7,282 bases of DNA, from contig CAJPKN010000075.1 of assembly GCA_905370385.1 (NCBI GenBank), positions 1-7,282 on the forward strand, in the 5' to 3' direction. Position 1 is the first letter of the stretch, and each line of letters opens with the position of its first letter. The notes under the pieces are model-generated. The model was not told the origin of the DNA. It searched no databases and saw only the letters and a program-made list of their open reading frames with translations. Made by a program: the position numbers and the translations under genes. This document shows positions 1-6,435 of this stretch, one piece after another. The stretch comes from Stomatobaculum longum (GTDB lineage Bacteria; Bacillota; Clostridia; Lachnospirales; Lachnospiraceae).

Positions 1-852
1 CCCCTCGTCTTTGTGGTCAACAATCTGGCTCGTCTTGTGATGAAACTCTTCGGCGCGGATCGCCCGAACGAGAGGGAGCTCATGACTGCGGAGGAGTTAA
101 GAACCATAGTCCAAGTGGGACATGAGGACGGTGTGCTCGAGAACGACGAGCGGAAAATCATCGACAATGTCTTTGATTTCGGTGATCGGAGCGCACGGGA
201 TATTATGATTCCGCGCATCGATATGACTTGCATCGACATTGACGCGACGAAAGAAGAATTGATGGAAGTGGTGCGGGAAGAGCAGTACACGCGGATCCCG
301 GTCTATAAGGATTCGGCGGACACCATAGTCGGCATTTTGAATGTCAAAGATCTTCTGTTCCGCGCGCCGGAGAAAAATTTCCGCATTGCGGAACTCATGC
401 GAAAGCCGCTCTTTACTTATGAGCAGAAAAAGACTTCGGAGCTCATGGTCGAGATGCGGAAAAATTACACGAACCTCGCAATTGTGCTCGATGAGTACGG
501 TGTGACCGCGGGCATGGTGACCATGGAAGATATTCTCGAGGAAATCGTGGGAGAGATTCGAGACGAATACGACCGCGATGAGGAGAAGAGCATACGGCGC
601 CTTGCCCCGAACACCTATCTCGTTGAGGGCAACGTAAAGATTGACGACTTGAATGAGGCGCTGCAGTTAAAGCTTTCCTCGGAGGACTATGAGTCGATCG
701 GCGGCTATGTGCTGGAGCAGCTCGAGCACTTTCCGAAGGAGGGCGAGAGCGTGGAGCGGGACGGCATACGCTTTACGGTGACGCGCATGGAGCAGACCAG
801 AATTGCCGAGGTCAAGCTGACTCTTGCGGCGGAGAAAGCCGTTGTCAAGTAA
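1..852 (+). CDS. CNNM/CBS-domain hemolysin-like membrane protein (CorC/HlyC type), 5' end outside window
   Basis: This is the 3' part of a gene whose frame is already open at base 1, so the true start and most of the CNNM transmembrane domain lie upstream; the GTG at 13 is probably an internal valine codon. Counting from that GTG, residues 63-118 form a first CBS domain opening with the family signature DIMIPRID. Residues 127-183 form a second one carrying DEYGVTAGMVTMEDILEEI. Residues 193-272 form the C-terminal CorC_HlyC (transporter-associated) domain. Proteins of this design are membrane proteins; the CNNM family is linked to Mg2+/cation transport, with CBS pairs sensing adenine nucleotides. 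The old name hemolysin is not a reliable function. The gene ends 51 bases before scfA, and its last codons overlap the scfA promoter, so the two are probably separate transcription units. The family call is secure; the transported ion is unknown. Confidence 0.9.
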   Translation, partial: PLVFVVNNLARLVMKLFGADRPNERELMTAEELRTIVQVGHEDGVLENDERKIIDNVFDFGDRSARDIMIPRIDMTCIDIDATKEELMEVVREEQYTRIPVYKDSADTIVGILNVKDLLFRAPEKNFRIAELMRKPLFTYEQKKTSELMVEMRKNYTNLAIVLDEYGVTAGMVTMEDILEEIVGEIRDEYDRDEEKSIRRLAPNTYLVEGNVKIDDLNEALQLKLSSEDYESIGGYVLEQLEHFPKEGESVERDGIRFTVTRMEQTRIAEVKLTLAAEKAVVK

Positions 853-870
853 TATGCGGTATGTTATAAT
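842..870 (+). promoter_or_regulatory. Near-consensus sigma-A promoter for scfA
   Basis: A -35 box TTGTCA (842-847, 5 of 6 consensus bases) is followed after exactly 17 bases by a perfect -10 box TATAAT (865-870), preceded by an extended -10 TG (862-863). The -35 box lies inside the last codons of the upstream CBS-domain gene. Transcription should start near 877, giving a short leader of about 27 bases before scfA. Confidence 0.85.
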
Positions 871-889
871 TTTTCAGAGTATCACGGAG

Positions 890-895
890 AGGAGG
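890..895 (+). promoter_or_regulatory. Strong ribosome binding site of scfA; decides the start
   Basis: AGGAGG (within AGAGGAGG, 888-895) lies 8 bases before the ATG at 904. A nearer ATG at 899 reads only two codons before TGA, so 904 is the start. Confidence 0.85.
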
Positions 896-903
896 ACAAT
901 GAG

Positions 904-1050
904 ATGAAGCATGTTATGACGCTGAATGAGAAGCCTCTGAAGGCAAGCATGGCGCATGGTGGTTGTGGCGAGTGCCAGACCTCCTGCCAGTCCGCGTGCA
1001 AGACTTCCTGCACCGTTGGAAATCAGAGCTGCGAGAACGAGAACAGATAA
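904..1050 (+). CDS. scfA: SCIFF-type ranthipeptide precursor (six cysteines in forty-five residues)
   Basis: A 48-residue precursor peptide that is modified after translation. The leader, about residues 1-20, begins MKHVMTLNEKPLKASMA. The core is rich in cysteine, with Cys at 21, 24, 28, 32, 36 and 43 in the pattern CGECQTSCQSACKTSC followed by TVGNQSCE. This is essentially the SCIFF family consensus and the expected length. In studied homologues (CteA of Clostridium thermocellum and its relative in Caldanaerobacter) the maturase joins Cys32 to Thr37. This peptide has Cys and Thr at exactly those numbers, so the same linkage is inferred; it is now described as a gamma-carbon thioether, hence 'ranthipeptide'. 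The gene has its own strong promoter and ribosome site, and the maturase gene follows after 140 bases with a hairpin between. No exporter or protease gene for the peptide is evident in the window, and its biological role is not established. Recognition is close to certain. Confidence 0.97.
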   Translation: MKHVMTLNEKPLKASMAHGGCGECQTSCQSACKTSCTVGNQSCENENR

Positions 1051-1068
1051 GGCCCGGAGACGACGGGA

Positions 1069-1108
1069 GACCCCTACAGTCTGAGAGGATTGTAGGGGTT
1101 CTTATCTT
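1069..1108 (+). terminator. Intrinsic terminator/attenuator between scfA and scfB
   Basis: CCCCTACAGTCT (1071-1082) pairs with 1087-1098, leaving a GAGA (GNRA) tetraloop; the stem contains two G-U pairs and can be extended outward by A1070-T1099 and G1069-T1100. It is followed by an imperfect U tract, TTCTTATCTT (1099-1108). It sits 20 bases after the scfA stop. Because no convincing promoter is seen between it and scfB, it is best read as a partial terminator that lets some transcripts continue into scfB. Confidence 0.75.
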
Positions 1109-1120
1109 GCAAGGTATTTT

Positions 1121-1157
1121 TGCGGCCCGCTTCGGGCGGGCTTCGCATGTGTTTTAT
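1121..1157 (+). terminator. Second GC-rich hairpin with T-rich tail upstream of scfB
   Basis: TGCG plus GCCCGC (1121-1130) pairs with GCGGGC (1136-1141) and CGCA (1144-1147), with loop TTCGG and a two-base TT bulge. The sequence after it is TGTGTTTTAT. It could be a second attenuation step, an RNA 3'-end stabiliser for the scfA message, or a processing element. The T tract is short, so the terminator reading is tentative. Confidence 0.5.
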
Positions 1158-1190
1158 AAAGAAGTTTGTATATAGAAAGCAGGTAAAGGC

Positions 1191-2624
1191 TTGATTCACC
1201 AATTTATCAACAACGGCATTGCCATTGTGATGGACGTCAACTCGGGCTCCGTGCATGTTGCGGATCCGGCGTTCTACCGGGCGGTACAGGCTGCCGAGCC
1301 GGTGGTCGGAGAACTCGAGAAGGCGACACCGCTCTCCGAGGAGGCCAAGGAGGCGGTCCGCGCGGAACTGAAGACGGATTATCCGGCAGAGGAGATTGAG
1401 GAAGTCATTGAGACCATGCAGGCGCTCATTGATGCCGAGGAGCTCTTCACCACGGACGGCTATCAGAGCTTTGTGCGCGACTTTAAGGCGAGAAAGACTG
1501 TCGTCAAGGCGCTCTGTCTTCACATTGCCCACGACTGTAACCTCGCATGTCGCTATTGTTTTGCGGAAGAGGGCGAGTACCACGGCAGACGAGCGCTGAT
1601 GAGTTTTGAAGTCGGCAAGAAGGCACTGGATTTCCTCGTGGCAAACTCGGGCAATCGCAGAAATCTGGAGGTCGATTTCTTCGGCGGCGAGCCGACCATG
1701 AACTGGAAGGTTGTAAAGCAGCTCGTCGAATACGGACGCTCGCTTGAGAAGGAGCACGACAAGCTGTTCCGCTTTACGCTGACCACGAACGGTGTGCTCT
1801 TAAATGACGAGATCACGGAGTTCTGCAACCGCGAGATGTCGAATGTGGTTCTCTCGCTTGACGGCCGCAAGGAAGTGAACGACCGCATGCGCCCCACGCG
1901 CGGCGGGCAGGGCAGCTACGACATCATTGTTCCGAAGTTCCAACGCTTTGCGGCGGAGCGGGAAAAGCTTCACAAGGACTACTACATCCGCGGAACCTTC
2001 ACGCACAACAACCTGGAGTTTTCGGAGGATGTGCTGCACTTTGCGGACCTCGGCTTTGAGAAGATGAGTATGGAGCCGGTGGTCGCGGACCCCGCGGAGC
2101 CCTATGCGATACGCGAGGAAGATCTGCCGATTATCCTCGAGCAGTACGACAAGCTCGCGGCGGAATATGTGAAGCGTCGCCGGGAGGGAAGAGGCTTTGT
2201 CTTTTTCCACTTCCAGATCGATTTAAAGCAGGGGCCCTGTGTCGCAAAGCGTCTCTCGGGCTGCGGTTCGGGCACCGAGTATCTCGCGGTGACGCCCTGG
2301 GGCGATTTCTATCCCTGCCATCAGTTTGTCGGCAAGGAGGAATTCCTGCTCGGCAATGTTGACAGCGGTATTCAGCGCAGCGATATCTGCGATGAGTTCA
2401 AATTATGTAATGTCTATGCCAAGCCGCAGTGTAAGGACTGCGAGGTTCGTTTCTACTGTAGCGGCGGCTGTGCGGCAAACTCTCACAACTTCCATCACAA
2501 TCTGACGGATGCCTATGAGATTGGCTGCGCGATGCAAAAAAAGCGGATTGAGTGTGCCATCATGATCAAAGCGGCCGAGATGTTGGATGCGGCGGCAGCG
2601 GCGGAGGAGCAGGCGGCAATCTGA
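1191..2624 (+). CDS. scfB: SCIFF radical SAM/SPASM maturase (thioether-forming)
   Basis: This 477-residue enzyme binds the scfA leader and uses S-adenosylmethionine radical chemistry to join a core cysteine to threonine. Residues 1-90, opening MIHQFINNGIAIVMDVNSGS, match the maturase N terminus and should hold the peptide-recognition (RRE-like) fold. The radical SAM cluster motif CNLACRYC gives Cys116, 120 and 123, and GGEP (165-168) follows. The C-terminal SPASM domain binds two more iron-sulfur clusters: Cys358, then Gly371 and Cys376 (CX9-15GX4C), then CX2CX5CX3C at 414, 417, 423 and 427, then Cys446. The start is TTG at 1191: an in-frame stop at 1173-1175 excludes anything longer, no ATG or GTG lies between, and the next Met is residue 14. 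The ribosome site is weak (AGCAGG, ending 1183). The C terminus carries an alanine-rich tail of about 15 residues. secDF follows after 22 bases and is probably co-transcribed. Confidence 0.95.
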   Translation: MIHQFINNGIAIVMDVNSGSVHVADPAFYRAVQAAEPVVGELEKATPLSEEAKEAVRAELKTDYPAEEIEEVIETMQALIDAEELFTTDGYQSFVRDFKARKTVVKALCLHIAHDCNLACRYCFAEEGEYHGRRALMSFEVGKKALDFLVANSGNRRNLEVDFFGGEPTMNWKVVKQLVEYGRSLEKEHDKLFRFTLTTNGVLLNDEITEFCNREMSNVVLSLDGRKEVNDRMRPTRGGQGSYDIIVPKFQRFAAEREKLHKDYYIRGTFTHNNLEFSEDVLHFADLGFEKMSMEPVVADPAEPYAIREEDLPIILEQYDKLAAEYVKRRREGRGFVFFHFQIDLKQGPCVAKRLSGCGSGTEYLAVTPWGDFYPCHQFVGKEEFLLGNVDSGIQRSDICDEFKLCNVYAKPQCKDCEVRFYCSGGCAANSHNFHHNLTDAYEIGCAMQKKRIECAIMIKAAEMLDAAAAAEEQAAI

Positions 2625-2646
2625 CAATCAAGGGGAGGTAGCTAGT

Positions 2647-4842
2647 ATGAAGAGCGAAAAGGGAAAGGGCGCGCTGCGCCTGCTGGTGCTGCTTGCGCTT
2701 CTGGCGGGCTTCTTATATCTCGCATACGACAGTATGCGCAGCAATAAGATTAAGCTCGGTCTGGATCTCGCGGGCGGTGTCAGCATCACCTACCAGGCAA
2801 AGGAGCAGAATCCGAGCGCGCAGGACATGAAGGACACCATCTTCAAGCTCCAGCAGCGCGTGGAGAATTACTCCACCGAGGCGCAGGTCTATCAGGAGGG
2901 CCGGAATCGTATTAACATCGACATTCCGGGTGTCTCCGATGCGAACCAGATTCTCGAAGATCTCGGTCGTCCGGGTTCGCTGACCTTTGTGGATCCGACC
3001 GGTGCGGTCATTCTGACCGGCGATCAGGTGAAGAGCGCAAAGCCGGCACAGATGCAGGACAAGACCACGGGACAGAACCAGTATCTCGTGGAGCTCACCT
3101 TCACCGAGGAGGGGGCGAAGGCCTTTGCCGATGCGACGAGCAGGTTGGTCGGCCAGCACATTGCCATTATCTACGACGGCAGAACGTATTCGAACCCGGT
3201 GGTCCGCGATGCGATTACGGGCGGAACCTGCCAGATCGACGGCATGCAGAACTACGAGGAGGCAGATCAGCTTGCGTCCACGATCCGCATCGGTTCGCTG
3301 CGTCTTGAGCTCGAGGAGCTCCGTTCGAACGTGGTCGGCGCTCAGCTCGGTCAGCAGGCAATTCACACCAGCTTAAAGGCAGGGGCGGTCGGCTTCCTTG
3401 CGATTGTTGCAATCATGGTCGGCATCTTCTGGCTGCCGGGTCTTGCGGCGGCGCTCGCGCTGGCACTCTACATCAGCCTCACGGTCTGCTTAATCAGCGC
3501 GTTCGATATCACGATGACCCTTCCGGGTATCGCGGGTATCATCCTCTCGGTCGGTATGGCGGTCGATGCGAACGTCATTATTTTCACCCGTATCCGCGAG
3601 GAAATCGGCCTCGGAAAGAGTGTGCGTGAGGCCGTTAAGTCCGGTTTCCACAAGGCACTCTCCGCGATTATCGACGGTAACATCACGACGCTGATTGCGG
3701 CAGCCGTTCTCTATATCATGGGCACGGGCACCATTAAGGGCTTTGCGACGACGCTTGGCCTCGGTGTTGTGGTCTCCATGTTCACGGCGCTCCTGATTAC
3801 GAGAAGCTGGGTCACTTCCTTCATCGAGCTCGGTCTCGACAAGAAGGGACTCTTCGGAAAAATCCGAGAGAGAAAGACCTTTGATTTTATCGGCAAGCGC
3901 AAGCTTTTCTTCGGCTTTGCCCTCGCGATCATTGCGTCCGGATTCATCGGCATGGGTGTCTATCAGGCGAAGAGCGGCAGTGCGCTGAACTTTGGCCTCG
4001 ACTTTAAGGGCGGTACCTCGACCAACGTGACCTTCAACGAGGATATGTCGCTTGAGCGCATCGATACGGAAGTGAAGCCGGTGGTTGCCGGTATTACCGG
4101 TGACAACGACATCCAGGCGGCAAAGGTCCAGGGCACCGATGAGGTCATCATCAAGACGCGTGCGCTCAGCGTGGACGAGCGTCAGGCGCTGGATCAGGCA
4201 CTGGCGGAGAAGTTCGGCATCGATCAGGAGAAGATCACGGCGGAGAGCATTTCCGGCACGATCTCCGGCGAGATGCGCCGCGATGCGGTGCTCGCGGTTG
4301 CGATTGCCCTGCTCTTAATGCTGGTCTACATTCGCTTCCGCTTCTCGAATTTCCGCTTTGCGGCTTCGGCCATCATGTGCCTCTGCCACGACGTGTTGGT
4401 GCTCTTTGCCTTCTACGTGGTGTTCCGCTGGAGCATCGGTTCCTCGTTCGTGGCCTGCATGCTGACGCTGGTCGGTTACTCGATCAACGACACGATTGTT
4501 ATCTTTGACCGCATTCGTGAGAATCAGAAGCTCTTCCCGCGTATGGACAGAAGAGAGATTGCGAACAAGAGTATCACGGAGACTTTTTCGCGCTCCATTC
4601 TGACTTCGCTCACGACCTTTGTGACCATCTTTATTCTCTTCCTGCTCGGTGTGTCCTCGATTCGCGACTTCACCCTGCCGCTCATGGTAGGAACCATCTT
4701 CGGCACCTATTCTTCGATTGCAATCGCAAGCCCGCTTTGGGATCTCATGGAGGGCAAGCACGACAAGAAGAAGGCCGAGGAAGAAGCGGTGCAAAAGGCT
4801 GCGGAGAAGGCTGAAAAGGCCGCAAAGAAAAAGAAAAAGTAA
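2647..4842 (+). CDS. secDF: Fused Sec translocon accessory protein SecDF
   Basis: This 731-residue membrane protein uses the proton (or sodium) gradient to help pull exported proteins through SecYEG on the outer face of the membrane. It is SecD and SecF in one chain, about the length of the Bacillus subtilis fusion. The SecD half has a first membrane segment (9-27), the motif LGLDLAGG (37-44), a long external domain, and a membrane bundle with GMAVDANVIIFTRIREE (303-319). A linker near 398-418 leads to SecF, with a membrane segment (419-439), FGLDFKGG (449-456) and VGYSINDTIVIFDRIREN (609-626). Asp307, Asp615 and Arg649 match in position and spacing the residues essential for proton transport in Thermus SecDF. 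A lysine/alanine/glutamate tail (706-731) is cytoplasmic. The start is ATG 2647, served by AGGGGAGGT (2631-2639); an in-frame ATG at 2587 would give an implausible arginine-rich extension overlapping scfB. Confidence 0.96.
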   Translation: MKSEKGKGALRLLVLLALLAGFLYLAYDSMRSNKIKLGLDLAGGVSITYQAKEQNPSAQDMKDTIFKLQQRVENYSTEAQVYQEGRNRINIDIPGVSDANQILEDLGRPGSLTFVDPTGAVILTGDQVKSAKPAQMQDKTTGQNQYLVELTFTEEGAKAFADATSRLVGQHIAIIYDGRTYSNPVVRDAITGGTCQIDGMQNYEEADQLASTIRIGSLRLELEELRSNVVGAQLGQQAIHTSLKAGAVGFLAIVAIMVGIFWLPGLAAALALALYISLTVCLISAFDITMTLPGIAGIILSVGMAVDANVIIFTRIREEIGLGKSVREAVKSGFHKALSAIIDGNITTLIAAAVLYIMGTGTIKGFATTLGLGVVVSMFTALLITRSWVTSFIELGLDKKGLFGKIRERKTFDFIGKRKLFFGFALAIIASGFIGMGVYQAKSGSALNFGLDFKGGTSTNVTFNEDMSLERIDTEVKPVVAGITGDNDIQAAKVQGTDEVIIKTRALSVDERQALDQALAEKFGIDQEKITAESISGTISGEMRRDAVLAVAIALLLMLVYIRFRFSNFRFAASAIMCLCHDVLVLFAFYVVFRWSIGSSFVACMLTLVGYSINDTIVIFDRIRENQKLFPRMDRREIANKSITETFSRSILTSLTTFVTIFILFLLGVSSIRDFTLPLMVGTIFGTYSSIAIASPLWDLMEGKHDKKKAEEEAVQKAAEKAEKAAKKKKK

Positions 4843-4848
4843 TTCGTT

Positions 4849-4867
4849 CCGAGAGTAGAGCTCTCGG
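4849..4867 (+). other. Small hairpin after secDF
   Basis: CCGAGAG (4849-4855) pairs with CTCTCGG (4861-4867) around a TAGAG loop, seven bases after the secDF stop. No T tract follows, so it is not a classical terminator. It may stabilise or mark the end of the secDF message. Confidence 0.45.
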
Positions 4868-4880
4868 TGATACGCGAATA

Positions 4881-4909
4881 GAAGAGGGGGAGCAGAGCTC
4901 CTCCTCTTC
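4881..4909 (+). promoter_or_regulatory. Long stable hairpin in the leader of tgt
   Basis: Bases 4881-4893 pair with 4897-4909 in 13 consecutive pairs (one G-U), with a three-base AGA loop. The T tract is poor (TCTTGG). The hairpin ends only six bases before the purine-rich ribosome site of tgt (GAGAGGA, 4916-4922). It may be a weak terminator, a processing site or a translation element. Confidence 0.5.
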
Positions 4910-4928
4910 TTGGCAGAGAGGATACGTT

Positions 4929-6080
4929 GTGAAATACAAAATTCTGGCAAGCGATGGAAGAGCAAAGCGTGCACATATGGAGACGGTACACGGCAGCATT
5001 GAGACGCCGGTCTTCATGAATGTGGGCACGGTCGCCGCCATTAAGGGTGCGGTATCGACCGATGATTTAAAAGAAATCGGCACGCAGGTGCAGCTCTCGA
5101 ATACCTATCACCTCCATGTTCGCCCGGGCGACGGGAAGGTCTCCGGCGACCGACTGATTCACGAATTCGGCGGCCTGCACCGTTTTATGCACTGGGACAG
5201 ACCCATACTCACGGACTCCGGCGGTTTCCAGGTGTTTTCGCTCTCGGGCATGCGAAAGATCAAAGAAGAGGGCGTCACCTTCCGCTCTCACATTGACGGC
5301 AGAAAAATCTTTATGGGGCCCGAAGAGAGCATGCAAATCCAGTCGAATCTGGGCTCTACCATTGCGATGGCCTTCGACGAGTGCCCGCCGAGCCTTGCGG
5401 AGAGAAGCTATATCGAACAGAGTGTGGACCGCACCACGCGTTGGTTAAAGCGCTGCAAAACGGAAATGTCGCGGCTCAATGCCCTGCCGGACCGCGTGAA
5501 TCCGGAGCAGCTGCTCTTCGGAATCAACCAGGGCGGCATACTTGAGGATGTGCGCATACGCCATGCGCGGGAAATACGGGAGCTGGATCTCGACGGCTAC
5601 GCGGTCGGCGGACTTGCGGTCGGCGAGAGCGCGGAGGAAATGTACCGCATTCTCGATGCCGTGGTTCCGGAGCTGCCGCGCGAAAAGCCGACTTATTTAA
5701 TGGGAGTCGGCACACCGCAGAACATTCTGGAAGCGGTCGAGCGAGGCGTGGACTTCTTTGACTGCGTATACCCCTCGCGAAACGGCCGCCACGGACATGT
5801 CTACACGAACAGCGGCAAGATTAATCTCTTCAACAAGAAGTATGAGCTGGACGCGCTGCCCATTGAAGAGGGCTGCGGCTGCCCGGCCTGCCGCTCCTAT
5901 TCCCGCGCCTACATTCGTCACCTTTTGAAGGCGGGAGAGATGCTCGGGATGCGGCTTTGCGTCTTGCACAATCTGTACTTTTATAATACAATGATGCAAG
6001 AAATCCGTGACGCCATCGATCGAGGTGAGTTCCGGGCATATAAGGAAAGAAAAATAGAGGGCATGGAGGCAAAAGCATGA
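4929..6080 (+). CDS. tgt: tRNA-guanine(34) transglycosylase (queuine tRNA-ribosyltransferase)
   Basis: This 383-residue cytoplasmic enzyme exchanges guanine at wobble position 34 of GUN-anticodon tRNAs for a 7-deazaguanine base (preQ1 in most bacteria), a late step of queuosine formation. Comparison with the Zymomonas enzyme gives Asp96 in DSGGFQ as active-site acid/base and Asp278 in FDCVYPSRN as nucleophile. Zinc ligands are Cys316, Cys318, Cys321 and His347 (CXCX2CX25H). The base pocket shows GGLAVGE at 227-233; Val231, at the Zymomonas Val233 position, is typical of preQ1 users, whereas eukaryotic queuine enzymes have Gly there. The start is GTG at 4929 behind GAGAGGA; the N terminus MKYKILASDGRAKR fits the family. 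yajC overlaps its stop by four bases, indicating translational coupling. No other queuosine gene (queA, queG, preQ1 synthesis) lies in the window, so the source of the base cannot be judged. Confidence 0.96.
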   Translation: MKYKILASDGRAKRAHMETVHGSIETPVFMNVGTVAAIKGAVSTDDLKEIGTQVQLSNTYHLHVRPGDGKVSGDRLIHEFGGLHRFMHWDRPILTDSGGFQVFSLSGMRKIKEEGVTFRSHIDGRKIFMGPEESMQIQSNLGSTIAMAFDECPPSLAERSYIEQSVDRTTRWLKRCKTEMSRLNALPDRVNPEQLLFGINQGGILEDVRIRHAREIRELDLDGYAVGGLAVGESAEEMYRILDAVVPELPREKPTYLMGVGTPQNILEAVERGVDFFDCVYPSRNGRHGHVYTNSGKINLFNKKYELDALPIEEGCGCPACRSYSRAYIRHLLKAGEMLGMRLCVLHNLYFYNTMMQEIRDAIDRGEFRAYKERKIEGMEAKA

Positions 6081-6382
6081 GCGGAGTCTTACTGACAGGC
6101 GGAACAAACAACATTCTGTTCTGGGGCGTTTACATTATCTTTTTCGGTGCGCTGATTTATTTCATGGCATACCGTCCGCAGCAGAAGCAGAAGAAGGAGC
6201 AGGAGGCGCTGCTTTCGAGCATTGCGGTCGGTGACTCGGTGCTCACGACTTCCGGCTTCTACGGAGTCATCATCGACATGACGGAAGACACGGTAATCGT
6301 TGAGTTTGGCAACAACAAGAATTGCCGAATCCCGATGCAGAAGTCCGCAATTGTCCAGATTGAGAAGCCGGGTGATATTTGA
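6077..6382 (+). CDS. yajC: Sec translocon accessory protein YajC
   Basis: A 101-residue single-pass membrane protein that associates with SecDF and the Sec translocon. One membrane helix (about 13-31) is followed by the family hallmark, a basic glutamine/lysine-rich stretch YRPQQKQKKEQE (32-43). A small beta-rich cytoplasmic domain follows, with GDSVLTTSGFYGVI (52-65) and a basic/hydrophobic end. Length is normal. The ATG overlaps the tgt stop (ATGA), and its ribosome site GGAGG (6065-6069) lies inside the end of tgt, so tgt and yajC should be made from one message. The order secDF-tgt-yajC keeps the usual gene set, but yajC lies downstream of secDF rather than upstream as in Escherichia coli. 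A strong terminator follows directly. Confidence 0.93.
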   Translation: MSGVLLTGGTNNILFWGVYIIFFGALIYFMAYRPQQKQKKEQEALLSSIAVGDSVLTTSGFYGVIIDMTEDTVIVEFGNNKNCRIPMQKSAIVQIEKPGDI

Positions 6383-6390
6383 CGGAGACA

Positions 6391-6423
6391 AAAAGAGCGT
6401 CGGCAATGTGCCGACGCTCTTTT
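6391..6423. terminator. Bidirectional intrinsic terminator between yajC and the TetR gene
   Basis: GAGCGTCGGCA (6395-6405) pairs perfectly with 6409-6419 around a three-base ATG loop. The stem is flanked by A4 (6391-6394, part of a run of five from 6390) and T4 (6420-6423), so either strand gives a stem followed by U residues. It ends the yajC transcript on the plus strand and the convergent tetR-type transcript on the minus strand, in a gap of only 53 bases. Confidence 0.92.
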
Positions 6424-6435
6424 CTGTTATTTGAT

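Noticed and set aside
899..907. ATG at 899 as start for the peptide gene
   Set aside because: It reads two codons and then TGA; the ATG at 904 opens the SCIFF frame.
963..1175. 70-codon plus-strand frame overlapping scfA
   Set aside because: It lies mostly in another frame of the clear scfA gene and runs through both hairpins, with an arginine-rich unfamiliar product.
1151..1175. TATAAA (1155-1160) and TATATA (1169-1174) as -10 boxes of an scfB promoter
   Set aside because: No acceptable -35 box lies 16-18 bases upstream of either; AT-rich sequence around the hairpin tail explains them.
1074..1757. 227-codon minus-strand frame antisense to scfB
   Set aside because: It is antisense to conserved radical SAM coding sequence and its product matches no family I know; long antisense frames are common in GC-rich genes.
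2587..2646. Upstream in-frame start of secDF at 2587
   Set aside because: It would overlap the end of scfB and add an arginine-rich leader unlike SecD; ATG 2647 has a strong ribosome site and gives a normal N terminus.
4881..4915. Hairpin before tgt as a full intrinsic terminator
   Set aside because: The stem is strong, but only TCTTGG follows, which is not a working U tract; it is kept as an unassigned regulatory hairpin.
4315..4974. Overlapping minus-strand frames antisense to secDF, tgt and the gap between them
   Set aside because: Low-complexity products, antisense to conserved genes, with no credible ribosome site.
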